From contig CAYWLG010000005.1 in assembly GCA_964459385.1 (NCBI GenBank), positions 124,001 through 188,000 of the forward strand: DNA of 64,000 bases, in the 5' to 3' direction. Below, one piece after another: positions 33,466 through 44,900 of the stretch (its first letter is position 1; each line of letters starts with the position of its first letter). A model generated the notes under the pieces. That model was given only the letters and a program-made list of their open reading frames with translations, had not been told where the DNA came from and did not search any database. Position numbers and translations under genes: made by a program. The stretch is from UBA6107 sp964459385. Lineage in GTDB: Bacteria; Chloroflexota; Anaerolineae; Anaerolineales; Anaerolineaceae.

Positions 33466-35877
33466 TTATTTATTCTTCTTATCCAAGAAATGATAGACCA
33501 GCAACTTCACACGATCATTGACCAGGAACCAGGCAATGGCGTAACCCCACACTGCCAGTGCCCAACCCCAACCGATGGGGGTCATAAACACCCCATAGAC
33601 TGCGATCAAAGTAGCCACGATCTGGGTGCCAAAAACGGCGAAAAGCAAAAGATTGGCCGGTTTGTTCGACCAAAAGGGGCCTCGCGTGCGGGTAAGGAAA
33701 ATGGTCAGATGACCGGCAACCGACAATTTCAAATAGATCAGGGTTTGAATCACCTCTCGGCTGAGATGAAAATACTGCTCGCCCACGTAAAACAACCCAA
33801 ACGAGGCGATCACGCCGGTAAAGCCCAGAACACCCGCCACCCACAAGACCCGCTTCATATCCCATTTTTCAGGCTGCGCCGATGGCACCGCATTGTCTTT
33901 TGAAATGGAGAGGATGGCGCCGTCGTTGAGCAAAGCCAACAAAACGATCATGATGGCAGTGACCGGGTAGAAATTAAAGACCAGAATCGAGAGGGTCATG
34001 AACAGCAGCACGCGGATCGTTTCGGCGATTCGGTAGATGGAGTAGCTGTTCATGCGTTGGAAGATCTTGCGGCTGACCCCGATAGCATCCACAATCGTGG
34101 CCAGGCCGGGGTTGAGCAGCACAATGTCAGCCGCCGAACGGGCAGCGTCGGTCGCACCCGAGACGGCAATACCGGCATCCGCCTTTTTCAGTGCCGGGGC
34201 ATCATTGACGCCGTCCCCGGTCATGCCCACAATATGGCCGCGGCTCTGCAATGCGCCCACGATGTGATACTTATGTTCCGGGAAGACCTGGGCAAAACCA
34301 TCGGCGTTTTCAGCCAGATCGGCCAGTTTATCGGATTCTTTGTCTGTGAACGAATCCAACACCTCTGCCTTCAAAATGTTCGTTCCCAAACCCAGTTGGC
34401 GGGCAATTTCCTGGCCGATGACGGCCTGATCGCCCGTGATCATCTTTACCTTAACGCCCAGGTTCTGTGCTGCCTGGATGGTCTCTTTCGAATCATCGCG
34501 CGGAGGATCGTAAAGTGAAAGGATCCCCAGAAGCTGCCAGGTAATCTCTTGCGAGTTAGCGGTTGGGCTCTTTGCCTCCCCGCGGGCCACGGCGAGCGAA
34601 CGAAAGCCGCGTGCGGCAAATTTTTGAATGGCGTCGTCCACCTGTTTTTGCAATTCAGGTTCAGGGTGCACCAGAGCCATGATCACCTGTGGTGCGCCTT
34701 TGGTGACATAAAACGCCTTACCGTCCTGCCCCTTCACCGTGGCTTCGGTCCGCTTGTTGATCGGGTCGAAGGGTTTGAAATGAGCCAGCGAATACTTCTC
34801 CAAAACCGTCTCGTCTTTTACGCCTGAAATCACAGCCAGATCAATGGGGTCGCCATCCTCTTTGCGTGAAGCCAGGCTGCCCGCCATGATCAGATCCTGC
34901 GCATCCACGCCATTTACCACGAAAGGTTCGCCCAAAACCAACTGGTTCTTGGTCAGGGTGCCCGTTTTATCTGAGCAGAGCACATCCATGCCGGCCAGCT
35001 CTTCAATGGCCGCCAAATGACTGACCACGGCTTTTTTCGACGCCAGGGTGCGTGCACCCACCGCCATCGTAACGGATAGAACGGTGGGCATCGCCACCGG
35101 GATGGCGGCCACCGTCAGCACCAGCACGAATTGCAGGGTGGTTGCCAGAGCATCTCCGCGCAGCAAGGCAAATGCCAGTATCACCGCGGCTAAAACGGAG
35201 GCAAGAACGATCAAGAAATTACCGATCTTGAGCACTGCCTTTTGAAAATGGCTGGTCGAATGGGTACTTTCAACCAAATGGGCCGTCTTGCCAAAAAAGG
35301 TCTTGGTGCCGATGGCAGTGACCACAGCATCAATTTCGCCCTGTTTGATGACAGAGCCAGAATAGACGACATCGCCAGTCTTGTGGGTCACCGGCAGTGA
35401 CTCCCCGGTGAGCGCCGATTGATCCACCTGTAACGGATCGCCCTCCAGCAATTTGGCATCGGCCGGGATGATGTCGCCCAGACGGATACGAATCACGTCG
35501 TCCGGCAGCAGCTCCCGGGCGGGCAGAACCGTCCATTGGCCATCGCGTTTCACCTTGGCCGTCATGGCCAGGCTCTTTTTTAGGGCAGCGATGGTATTGC
35601 CGGCCTGATACTCTTCCCAGAAGCCAACGATGGCATTAGCAAACAACAATATCGAAATCACGATCAGGTCGCTCCAGTGTTTATCCACTGCCGACAACAC
35701 GGCCGCGATCTCGATCATCCACGGAATTGGGCCCCAGAAAAAGGATAAGAACTTAAGGATGGGATTTTGTTTCTCTTCGGGTAGTTCGTTATAACCAAAG
35801 CTGCCTCGCCTTGATTCAACCTCGCCAGTTGAAAGTCCTGCAAATTCTTGTGTTCTCTCATTTTGAAAATCTGTCAT
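33466..35877 (-). CDS. Plasma-membrane proton-efflux P-type ATPase (P3A type)
   Basis: An 803-residue ion pump. The phosphorylated aspartate is D303 in CSDKTGTLTKNQL. Other P-type motifs are TGES (in SALTGESLPV), KGAPQ, MITGDQ and MTGDGVNDAPALKKADAGIA. The short N-terminus, the overall length and the absence of metal-binding domains fit the P3A proton pumps known from plants and fungi and from some bacteria and archaea. It would export protons using ATP. The ATG at 35877 follows a GTG in frame; AGGAGAG lies upstream. The HEAT-repeat gene lies 67 bp upstream on the same strand. Confidence 0.85.
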   Translation of the reverse strand: MTDFQNERTQEFAGLSTGEVESRRGSFGYNELPEEKQNPILKFLSFFWGPIPWMIEIAAVLSAVDKHWSDLIVISILLFANAIVGFWEEYQAGNTIAALKKSLAMTAKVKRDGQWTVLPARELLPDDVIRIRLGDIIPADAKLLEGDPLQVDQSALTGESLPVTHKTGDVVYSGSVIKQGEIDAVVTAIGTKTFFGKTAHLVESTHSTSHFQKAVLKIGNFLIVLASVLAAVILAFALLRGDALATTLQFVLVLTVAAIPVAMPTVLSVTMAVGARTLASKKAVVSHLAAIEELAGMDVLCSDKTGTLTKNQLVLGEPFVVNGVDAQDLIMAGSLASRKEDGDPIDLAVISGVKDETVLEKYSLAHFKPFDPINKRTEATVKGQDGKAFYVTKGAPQVIMALVHPEPELQKQVDDAIQKFAARGFRSLAVARGEAKSPTANSQEITWQLLGILSLYDPPRDDSKETIQAAQNLGVKVKMITGDQAVIGQEIARQLGLGTNILKAEVLDSFTDKESDKLADLAENADGFAQVFPEHKYHIVGALQSRGHIVGMTGDGVNDAPALKKADAGIAVSGATDAARSAADIVLLNPGLATIVDAIGVSRKIFQRMNSYSIYRIAETIRVLLFMTLSILVFNFYPVTAIMIVLLALLNDGAILSISKDNAVPSAQPEKWDMKRVLWVAGVLGFTGVIASFGLFYVGEQYFHLSREVIQTLIYLKLSVAGHLTIFLTRTRGPFWSNKPANLLLFAVFGTQIVATLIAVYGVFMTPIGWGWALAVWGYAIAWFLVNDRVKLLVYHFLDKKNK

Positions 35878-35944
35878 CACACTCTCCTAATAGAAAATAA
35901 GCCAAAAGCAATTGGCAAAATATACACACCTATCACTTTTTTGG

Positions 35945-36367
35945 TTACTTACAAGCGCTTGGGTCTATTTCGATCAACAAATGATATGCTTCCCACATGG
36001 TGGCAATATTGGGTGCCTGGCTCTTTAGTGACTTGATGATCGGTTCCAACTGATGTTTCAGTGCAGGGTTGTCAAAAACGTGGATCATGTGTATCACCCC
36101 TTCTCTCAGCAACTGATTCCCGACCCTTTTCGGGTCCATCAATGCTTTTAGGACTGCGGAAACGGCCTTTTCCCCCATGCCGGCCAGAATTGCAGCCGCT
36201 TTCCAACGCACCCCTGCGTCGCTGCTTTCCAGCGATTCCACTAAATCTTTTGCTTCTTCACAGTCATCCAGTTCGGCCAAATAACGGTAAGCTTCTTGAC
36301 GAGTCTCATGACTCAGCGAAATGTTTTCGATCGTACGCAATGCTTCTTCGACATTATGGAATATCAT
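35945..36367 (-). CDS. Small HEAT-repeat protein
   Basis: A 140-residue, fully helical protein with HEAT-like repeats, for example LVESLESSDAGVRWKAAAIL and AVLKALMDPKRVGNQLLREG. HEAT repeats bind other proteins, so it may be an adaptor. It is read towards the proton ATPase gene with a 67-bp gap that includes a weak hairpin (GCCAA/TTGGC), and it might be part of the same unit. No further function can be assigned. Confidence 0.65.
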   Translation of the reverse strand: MIFHNVEEALRTIENISLSHETRQEAYRYLAELDDCEEAKDLVESLESSDAGVRWKAAAILAGMGEKAVSAVLKALMDPKRVGNQLLREGVIHMIHVFDNPALKHQLEPIIKSLKSQAPNIATMWEAYHLLIEIDPSACK

Positions 36368-36567
36368 TCATTCCTCCACAAATTCTCAAAGATTATAGGA
36401 CGCAAAGATTGAAATTTCCTTAAAAACTCCTATGTTTATTCTACAAAATGGATGAGCCCATGTCAAATCTGGAAATTTGTTGTACACATCTGCCAAATTG
36501 TTTAAATATTTGAGCAACAAACTGCCTCTTAAAGGGTTATTAACCTATATCAGTATGGAGGTGTTTT

Positions 36568-38202
36568 TTGAACTCACAATCCTTAGTGGTCAACGCGTTT
36601 CGTACCAATCAAGCCCTTTCCATTGGATGGAACCCATCGGGCTCACTTGAACCCGTCTCTCAGAATACTTTAGCCCACTATTTATCAAATTTGGACGCCC
36701 CCTGCGTGTTCCTGCAACAGGGAGAAGGATATTTTGTTTCTGATAACGGCCGACCCGCATCCCTCTCAGAAACGGGTGCCAAACTGATCGGTTTTTGCCC
36801 CGAGCTGGATCCATCTGAACTCGGGGATCCGACCTTTAGGGCAACATACGGCACAAAGTATCCACTCTACGCAGGCTCGATGGCCAATGGGATTTCCTCT
36901 GAAGAACTGGTGATCGCGCTGGGCAAAGCCGGGTTCATGGGGTCTTTCGGGGCCGGCGGCTGCTTGCCTGCCCGGGTTGAAAAAGCCATTGCGCGGATTC
37001 AAACGGAGCTTGCCGGTAAGCCCTATCTCTTTAACCTGATCAACAGCCCCTTCGAGCCTGCCCTTGAGGCCAGAACGGCGGAGCTTTACATCCAACACGG
37101 CATCCGTGCCATAGAGGCTTCTGCTTACCTGACCCTGACCGCCAACCTGGTGTGGTATCGCCTCTCCGGTCTGGCACAGAACCCGGATGGATCGGTGCAG
37201 ATCAACAACCGACTCATTGCCAAACTCTCGCGCAAAGAAGTAGCGCAAAAATTCCTCCAGCCCGCCGACACCAATATCGTCAATCAGTTGTTGGCCGAAG
37301 GAAAGATCAGCCAAGAACAGGCCAGGCTTTCAGCACTGGTACCCATGGCCGATGACGTCACGGTAGAGGCCGACTCCGGTGGGCACACCGACAACCGTCC
37401 GTTGGTAAGCATTTTGCCGGCGATCATTCAACTGCGGGATGCGATCCAGGCGAAACATCAGTTTGCCCAACCCACCCGCATTGGGGCGGCCGGCGGCATT
37501 GGTACCCCTTCGGCGGCGCTGGCTGCCTTTATGATGGGAGCGGCTTACGTCACAACCGGCTCCATCAATCAGGGCTGCCTGGAATCGGGCGCTTCAGAAC
37601 ACAGCAAAAACCTGCTGTCACAGATGGAAATGACGGATGTTGCCATGGCCCCGGCCAGCGATATGTTCGAGATGGGGGTCAAGGTGCAGGTGCTCAAACG
37701 CGGCACCATGTTTGCCATGCGCGGGCAGAAGTTGTATGAGGTCTATCAAAAGTACGAATCCGTGGATGATATTCCGCCTGCCGAACGAGAAAAGCTGGAA
37801 TCCACCATCTTCCAACAGAGCCTGGATTCGGTTTGGAACGAGTGCGTGAAGTTTTTCAGTGAGCGTGATCCCAGGCAGATCGAACGCGCCAATGAGAAAC
37901 CCAAAGACAAGATGGCACTCATCTTCCGTTGGTATCTGGGCCTCTCGTCACGCTGGTCGAGCATCGGCGAAAAAGGTCGTGAAATGGATTATCAGATCTG
38001 GTGCGGCCCGGCGATGGGAGCGTTTAATGACTGGGCAAAAGGTACCTATCTGGAAAAGCCGGGGAATCGCTCGGTGGCCGATGTTTCTCTGCATTTGCTA
38101 AAAGGGGCTGCTTATTTGTGGCGCATCCGCATGCTTGAAGCACAGGGGCTGCGTTTTGCGGATGAGCTCTGCAAATATACCCCCGCTGAAAAACTGCTCT
38201 AG
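36568..38202 (+). CDS. pfaD: PfaD-family enoyl reductase of PUFA/polyketide synthase
   Basis: A 544-residue protein similar to PfaD, the flavin-dependent (nitronate-monooxygenase-like TIM barrel) enoyl reductase acting in trans with PUFA-type synthases. Recognisable segments are GSMANGISSEELVIALGKAG, GSFGAGGCLP, EASAYLTLTANLVWYRLSG, DSGGHTDNRPL, RIGAAGGIGTPSAALAAFMMGA and FEMGVKVQVLKRGTMFAMR. The start is a TTG at 36568, supported by GGAGGTG six bases upstream. The gene faces the megasynthase and phosphopantetheinyl transferase genes and ends by sharing a CTAG with the latter. A GGTTA-T-TAACC inverted repeat lies in its upstream region (about 36536-36546). Confidence 0.93.
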   Translation: MNSQSLVVNAFRTNQALSIGWNPSGSLEPVSQNTLAHYLSNLDAPCVFLQQGEGYFVSDNGRPASLSETGAKLIGFCPELDPSELGDPTFRATYGTKYPLYAGSMANGISSEELVIALGKAGFMGSFGAGGCLPARVEKAIARIQTELAGKPYLFNLINSPFEPALEARTAELYIQHGIRAIEASAYLTLTANLVWYRLSGLAQNPDGSVQINNRLIAKLSRKEVAQKFLQPADTNIVNQLLAEGKISQEQARLSALVPMADDVTVEADSGGHTDNRPLVSILPAIIQLRDAIQAKHQFAQPTRIGAAGGIGTPSAALAAFMMGAAYVTTGSINQGCLESGASEHSKNLLSQMEMTDVAMAPASDMFEMGVKVQVLKRGTMFAMRGQKLYEVYQKYESVDDIPPAEREKLESTIFQQSLDSVWNECVKFFSERDPRQIERANEKPKDKMALIFRWYLGLSSRWSSIGEKGREMDYQIWCGPAMGAFNDWAKGTYLEKPGNRSVADVSLHLLKGAAYLWRIRMLEAQGLRFADELCKYTPAEKLL

Positions 38203-38915
38203 AGATTGGCGCGGATCAATTCAACAGGGTGCTCCGCCGCAACACAAGCGGTCAAAACAAAATTTTCTTCCCTGCGCCAATATAGACGCAGGGAATTTTC
38301 ATTTAACAGGCTGGTTGTAAACCCGATCTCTTTCCATCCCTCTTGCGTTGAGGCCTGAGAGACTGCCTCCACCTCAATGGAACGGGTATCCACTTTGAGC
38401 CCGATGGAAAGCGCTTTGAGGATGGCCTCTTTGGCGCTCCAGATCAGGGTTGCCAGTTGAGCCGCTTCCTGTGGGGGGCAGAGCTCCACCCGGCGAACTT
38501 CTGCCGGGGTAAAGAAATCTTGCACGAAAGCCTGCGGGCGTGGCTCAATTCGTTCCAGGTCTACCCCCAGGCGGGAATCTGCCGGGCAGTAAGCACAGAG
38601 CAGGAAGCCGTTGGAATGGCTGATCGAGATCGAATGGTTTTGGAGGCGCTCCCCATTGATGCATAAATAAGGGGCTCCGCTTTCTTCTTTCAAGATTTCA
38701 AGCTGCTCCTCTGCATATTGAGAGAATTTTGGCTCTGCCACCCTGAGCAGTTTCTTGATTGCCAGGCGACCGGCAAGCCATTCCAGGCGCCGTTTGTCAA
38801 AACGAAGCGTCTGAGAATAGGCTTTTTCCCTTTCTCCCAGCGACGCCGTAATCGTCGTCGGCTCTGTGGTCAGGAGATCGGCACGAATCGGCTCAAAGGC
38901 CCAGTAAACATTCAT
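38199..38915 (-). CDS. Sfp-type 4'-phosphopantetheinyl transferase
   Basis: A 238-residue enzyme that attaches the 4'-phosphopantetheine arm of CoA to carrier domains. The family motifs are LGVDLERIEPR (metal-binding Asp and Glu) and WSAKEAILKALSIGL. Its place 57 bp after the megasynthase gene on the same strand points to that synthase as its target. The stop overlaps the pfaD stop from the other strand in a CTAG. Its ribosome site (GGGGAG) lies in the 3' arm of a perfect eight-bp hairpin (38925-38953), which may limit its translation. Confidence 0.9.
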   Translation of the reverse strand: MNVYWAFEPIRADLLTTEPTTITASLGEREKAYSQTLRFDKRRLEWLAGRLAIKKLLRVAEPKFSQYAEEQLEILKEESGAPYLCINGERLQNHSISISHSNGFLLCAYCPADSRLGVDLERIEPRPQAFVQDFFTPAEVRRVELCPPQEAAQLATLIWSAKEAILKALSIGLKVDTRSIEVEAVSQASTQEGWKEIGFTTSLLNENSLRLYWRREENFVLTACVAAEHPVELIRANL

Positions 38916-38924
38916 AAGGGTTAT

Positions 38925-38953
38925 CTCCCCGCAAGAGAGTTTCTAGCGGGGAG
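38925..38953 (-). promoter_or_regulatory. Hairpin covering the ribosome site of the phosphopantetheinyl transferase gene
   Basis: On the minus strand CTCCCCGC pairs perfectly with GCGGGGAG across a 13-base loop. The 3' arm contains the only good Shine-Dalgarno candidate, about nine bases before the ATG at 38915. No T-run follows, so it is not a typical terminator for the megasynthase transcript. Confidence 0.45.
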
Positions 38954-38972
38954 ACCTTTCTTTTCAAACAAA

Positions 38973-41900
38973 TTACTTCTCGCTGATAGAAGCCAGCTTC
39001 TTGAGCGGCTCTACCAATTGCTGCTCGGCCGGGTAAGGCAAGGCAGAGGTACGATAGTCCGTCAGTTCCAAAAAGACATTGCCTTTGGCGTCCAGCACAC
39101 GAGCATCGAATGAGTAAGTATTTCCCTCTAGATGCGGTTTGACCTCGGCGTAAATGGCGACCCCGTTCAGCGGCTGCTTGAACAGTTTCAGCGAACCCAC
39201 CGACTGAGGCAGTGCCAGAATGCCGGTGGCGCCTACTTCGTACAGACCGGCCGTTTGGAAGCACATTTCGATCAGCAAAGGCGTGGTGAACAGGCTGGGT
39301 TCATCTGCAGCGATCTCGACCAGTTTCTTGTTGAACTTACCCAGCAGCGTGCCGTTGCTGACCTCAGCCGACTCCAACACCTGGAAGGAGGGGCCGTGGA
39401 AGTAGAGATTGTAGATGTCTTGTGAAGTCACCACGTTTTTCTGGCTCCATTTGGGCGGTTTGACCACCTGCTGACGATCTTGCTCGCCTGGCAGCAGGTA
39501 AACGGTGCCGCTGAAATGAAGCGAATGCTCCACCTCGCCATTGTGGCGGGTGATGTCCGATTCGAGCGTCGCCTCCACCCGGATGCCCCCTTCATCGCGA
39601 AAAGCTACCGCATTCCACTGGATGGTACGGGTCTTATCGCCATAGAACTTGAACGGCGAAAGGAAGCGGATATTTTCCATTCTGTCCATCTCGAACAGGC
39701 CATTATCAGAACCCAGCACAGAGGCAATATGTCTGGCAGCCACAGAGAAGCCTTCAATGCCCATCACACCGGGCAGCACCGGGGTGCCGTTAATGCGATG
39801 GTCGTTCAGGTAGGCTAACTGGGTCGGATCCAGCTCCGCTTCCAGACGCACCCCCTGCTCAATGCTGAAGGCGGTCAGATGGCTGAACATTTTATGGATG
39901 GGATCCCCTGCGCGCAAAGCGATATTGGCAGCCTCTACATCCACGCCGCAGTTGTCCTGGCACGAAGGTGCCAACACACCCAGAGACCCGGCCACCACAT
40001 ACTCCCCCTGCAAGCCCAGTTCGAGCGCACGGCGCACCATTGGTGCCGCCTGGGCCGGTTTGAGCATTTCAATGCCGGCGCGTTCCATCAGCATCGGAAT
40101 GCTGCCACGGCTGGCCATGCCCACCTCAGCCCAGGCGCCCCAATCCAACGAGACCGCCCGCATGGATGGGTACTGGCCGTGCAGCCAAAGTGCGAACTTT
40201 GAGAGCATATCGTTGGCAGCGCTGTAATCGGTTTGACCCGAATTGCCAAAGCGCCCCGCCACTGAAGAGAAAAAGGTGACCGAAGCCGGCAGCAGACCGG
40301 CTTTTTCAAGTGCCTTTAAGAGGAGGTAAAAGCCATCCGCCTTAACTGCCACTGTCTGCTCAATCTCAGCGGCTGACTTACTTTCGATCTTGCGGCTCTT
40401 TTCAACCCCGGCCGCGTGGATAAAGTGATCAAGATGATCGGTGGCACTCTTGATCTCGCTCACTGCCGCTTGAACGGAGTCGGCATTTGTCACGTCACAA
40501 ACGATGTAAGTGGCCCTGGCGCCTGCCGCCTGGAGGGTGTCCAAAACGTCCAGCATCGCAGCGGCTCGTTCCAGCGCCTGAATGCGCTGATCCAACTGCA
40601 GCGGGGTGACCTTTTCGCCGTTTTCTTGCAGACGTTTTTGCAATTCAAGCTGATAGGCGGCACGGTCGGATTTCAACAACTGCAGATCGTGGTCCTCTTT
40701 GCCCGGCAGTTGGGTGCGGCCGAGCAGGAAGAACGTGCCGTGCGTGGCCTTGGCCAGATCAAGCAGCACCGAGGCGGTGATCCCGCCCGTAGCACCGCTG
40801 ACGACAAAGGTACTGCCTTCCTGCAAAGCCTGTTGCTCCTGTGATGTCGCGCTTATTTCCTGCAGCGAAACAGAGTAGCGGGAATCGTCTTCGTAGCCGA
40901 TTTCAACGGTAACGGGATCGTGCAGGGTTTCATTGAGCAAACAATCAGCCACCTGGGTGCCTTTGGCATCTGCGCTAAAATCGACCAGTTTGACCATCTG
41001 CTGCGTGCGTTCACGGCGCAGGGCCTTGGCGAAACCGCTGACCAGCCCCAATTGAGGGTTCTTTGCGTGAATGAACCCAAGCAGCCCGCCCATTGCGGTG
41101 CCACAGATCAAAAAGGCCGATTCAGGCAGCACACGAGCCAGCGCAAACAAGGGGTCCAACTGCTGCCGGCGCTGTTTGCTCCACAAATCGGGGGCATCCG
41201 ATTGCCAATCGAGCTTCGCCTCCAACCCGCTCAGGGAATAAACCCCGGCAAGCTTGCCTGCTTTGGCCAGTTCGGCAATTTTTTCTGGTGCAGCCGACGG
41301 TTTCAGCGTTACAGGGGCTGCCCCCAATGACTTCAACTTCTTCGCCAGGGGCGTGCTTACTTTAGCCGAGTCGGCAACGATCACTACATCCTGGCCGGAA
41401 AGCTCCACAGCGGTTCGAGCACATAATTCAGTCTTGGGCAGCATCACCAGCAGCGGCTTTCTATAAGCCAATGCCGGAGTGGATTGCTCCTCCACTGCCG
41501 ATTCTTTTTGCCGGGCAGGTTTTGCGCTGGTGTCAAGCTGCACAGCCGTTTCAGGTACACTGGCCAGAGAATCTTCCACAAAGCCGATCACTTTGGCCAA
41601 TGTGTTGTAATCGGCCAGGATCAGGTCTTCGCGGCGCGGAATGCCGTAATGGGTGCGAATCGAAGCAAAGAGCTCCGCCTGTTTGACCGTGTCGATGCCC
41701 AAGTCGGCTTCGAGGTCAAGATCGAGATCGAGCATTTCCACCGGGTAACCGGTCTTCTCGCTGACCTCGGCCAACACGTGCTGCTTGATGGCCTCATTGT
41801 CTGCCGTCCCCGCAGGTGCAGTTGCCGCTTCTATAACGGGTGAGGCCTCTTGTGGGCTTACCGCGGGTGTTTGGGTTTCGCCACCAGCCAGGTTTTCTTC

Positions 41901-44900
41901 CACAAAGCCGATCACTTTAGCCAGTGTGCTGTAGTCAGCCAGGATCAAATCTTCGCGGCGCGGAATGCCATAGTGCGTTCTGATGGCGGAAAAGAGTTCG
42001 GCCTGTTTGACCGTATCGATGCCCAGATCGGCTTCAAGGTCGAGATCGAGGTCAAGCATTTCCACCGGATAACCGGTCTTCTCACTCACCTCGGCCAGTA
42101 CATGATGTTTGATCTCTTCCGTGCCAGGATTCAGCACGGCTGGGATAGGGGCGGGTGCCACTACGACCACAGGCGCCGCTTCAGGTTGTTCCACTTTAGC
42201 GGGTATCTGAGTGGGGGTAGTCCTTACTATTTCGGTTTGGGGCAGTACACTTGCTTGCGCTGCTTCAGCCCACAGGGTGGGTAACTGGCCATATTGCCAG
42301 GTGGGGTTCATGGGGTCACGGGTGGGAATGCCCTGATCTTTGATGTGCAGCGTTCGCTTTACCAACTCTGTCTCAGCATTATCGTAACCACTGACTGCTG
42401 AGAGCCATTGGGCATAGCGCTCCCGATCGATCCGTTCGCCCACACCGGGGATGCGACGCACCAGGGTCATGGCGATCTGAGAGCCAAAGCCGGCCCCAAG
42501 GCGCAGGGCGAACTGCGGATTATACTGCCCGCCTTTGGACAGGTTGAGATCACCCAATTCGGGGTCAGGTTCAAACCCCTCTTGAATGTTGGCAATGGGG
42601 GGAACAATGCCGGTTTCAAGGGCACGCGTCACCACTACATCTTCAATGCCAACGCCCATCGAATGGCCGGTGAACCCCTTCGTGTTGGCAATGATCACCT
42701 GATTGGCCACTTCGCCAAAGCAGTGGCGCAAAGCGCGGATTTCAGCGCTGGCACTGCCGCCGCGCGCGGGTGTGTAAGTTTCGTGAGACATGAACACCGT
42801 CTCATGGGCAATGGCCTGTCGCTCCACGCCGAAGCGTCTTTCGGCAGTTTGCAGCAGGCGCTCCATCACCTCGCTGACGTGGTTCACATCCAGACGCGTG
42901 CCGTGAAAGGCACTGTTGGCGGTTTGGGTGGAGAGAATCTCAGCAATGCCACGCACGCCACGTTCACGGGCGGCGTCTTCGCTTTCGATCACCATTGCGG
43001 CTGCCCCCATGCCGATGATCATGCCGTTGCGACGTTTATCAAAGGGGATGGCTGCCAGGCGCAGATCTCCTTCCGTGGTGGCCGCCCCACTGGCAAAGAG
43101 ACTGGAACCGATCCAGGCGAGCGAATTTTCTTTGGTCACGTCGTCGCCGGCCACGATGATCACGCGGCGGCAGCGGCCGGTGCGAATCCAATCTTCGGCG
43201 ATCGAAACCGCGTGGGTGGTGGTGGCACAGGCGGCATTGACGTGGGTGTTGGGGCCGCGAGCACCGATGTATTCGGCAAACTGCGAATGCCCCATCGAAA
43301 GCACGCGGAAGACATAACGGCGGTCAAAATGATAGTCCGCCTCTTTGATCTGCGCCTGCAAGGCCTCTGCGCGACCCTGCAACTCTGCCAGTAATGGTGA
43401 TTGGGGATCGGTCGAAGAAGACTTCACCGAATCGATCAGTGAATTAACCTCCTCCAGCCGGCGTTCCAGAATTTTTGCTTCATAAAAACGATCCGCTTCA
43501 TCCACCACTCGGTTCAGCCCCGGAAAAGCCGAGCCAAAAATGATGCCGGTGTCATCGCGCATCGATTCGGGCAGTTTCCAGCGATCGGGCAACCAGGTGC
43601 CCGTGGTGGTGCGGCGGTACGACATCACCAGTGGAATGCCGGCATCGCGCAGGGCTTCGATGCCGGCCGCAATGGCCAGCTTGGAAGACACATCCAGCGA
43701 TTCCACGCGATCTTGCGGCACGCCGAATTCTTCAGTCAGGTCGAAATCGCCCGATTGACCGGCCAGTTTCAATACCTGGTCGAGATCGGTGATCTCTTCC
43801 ATCACCGCACCGGCCTCTGATTTGACCAGGCGGGTGACATGCTTTTCAAGGATGGTATGACGCACCTCTTCAGGAATCGATTCGATGCGCATTTCTCCCT
43901 TAAGAATTCGCTCAAAGTTCTCATCCCCAAAGATGTGATTCTCTCGGCCGGGCAGCCCCAGCCCAACACCTGAGATGACCACCGACCCGGTGATGGGCAG
44001 TCTTCCATCTGAGGTAAGCACTTGTGGCCGGGTTTCAATTGGTTGGGCAACTGACTCAATAGTAGGAACCGAGGGGGCAGCGACTTGCGTCATACCAGAA
44101 GCCGGAACCCCGGCCGCGTAGATACCGCAGAGGGCCTCGTTAAAACTGGCCTTGCCGCCTTTGCGCGGATGGTTGGTGGCGATGATGGTTACATCCTCGC
44201 GTTCTTTAAGATTATCTTGCGCCAGTGCATTGAGCACACGCTTCGGGCCGGCTTCAATAAAGACACGCACGCCTTCACGATAAAGTGTTTGCATGCCTTT
44301 AACAAACTGCACCGGCGAAGCCACCTGACTGGCCAGGATATCCAAAATGGCTTCACGCTCAATTGGGTATAGCTCCCCGGTCACGTTGGCCACGATCGGC
44401 AGCCGCGGGCTTTGCACGTTCATGCGTGCGATCACCGAGCGCAGCGGACCGCTGGCAGGCGCGACAATTTTGGTGTGAAAGGCGTGTGAAACCGGAATTT
44501 TGACGGCCTGATACCCATCGGCGGTGAATTTTGCAATCGCTGCGTCAATGGCCGTGGTTTCGCCGCCCAACACCGATTGCAGCGGGCTGTTGATGTTGGC
44601 GATGACCACATACCCCTCCACCGAGCGGATCACTTCTTCCACCTTTTCGAGAGGAGCCGAGACGGCCGCCATACAGCCGGGGTCTTCCACCTTGATCTTG
44701 CTCATCTCGCGGCCGCGCGCGCTGACCACCTCAAGCGCTTCGGCGAAGGTCAAAACACCGGCAGAGACCAGGGCAGCATATTCGCCCAGGCTGTGCCCGA
44801 TCACCATATCGGGATAAACCCCGTATTTGTTGAGCACACGCATGAGGGCCACATTGGCCGTCAGCATGGCCGGTTGGGTAATGGCAGTGTTCTTAAGCTC

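Noticed and set aside
42408..43394. 328-codon open frame on the plus strand inside the megasynthase gene
   Set aside because: Antisense shadow of the second KS domain; His/Gly-rich translation with no domain sense.
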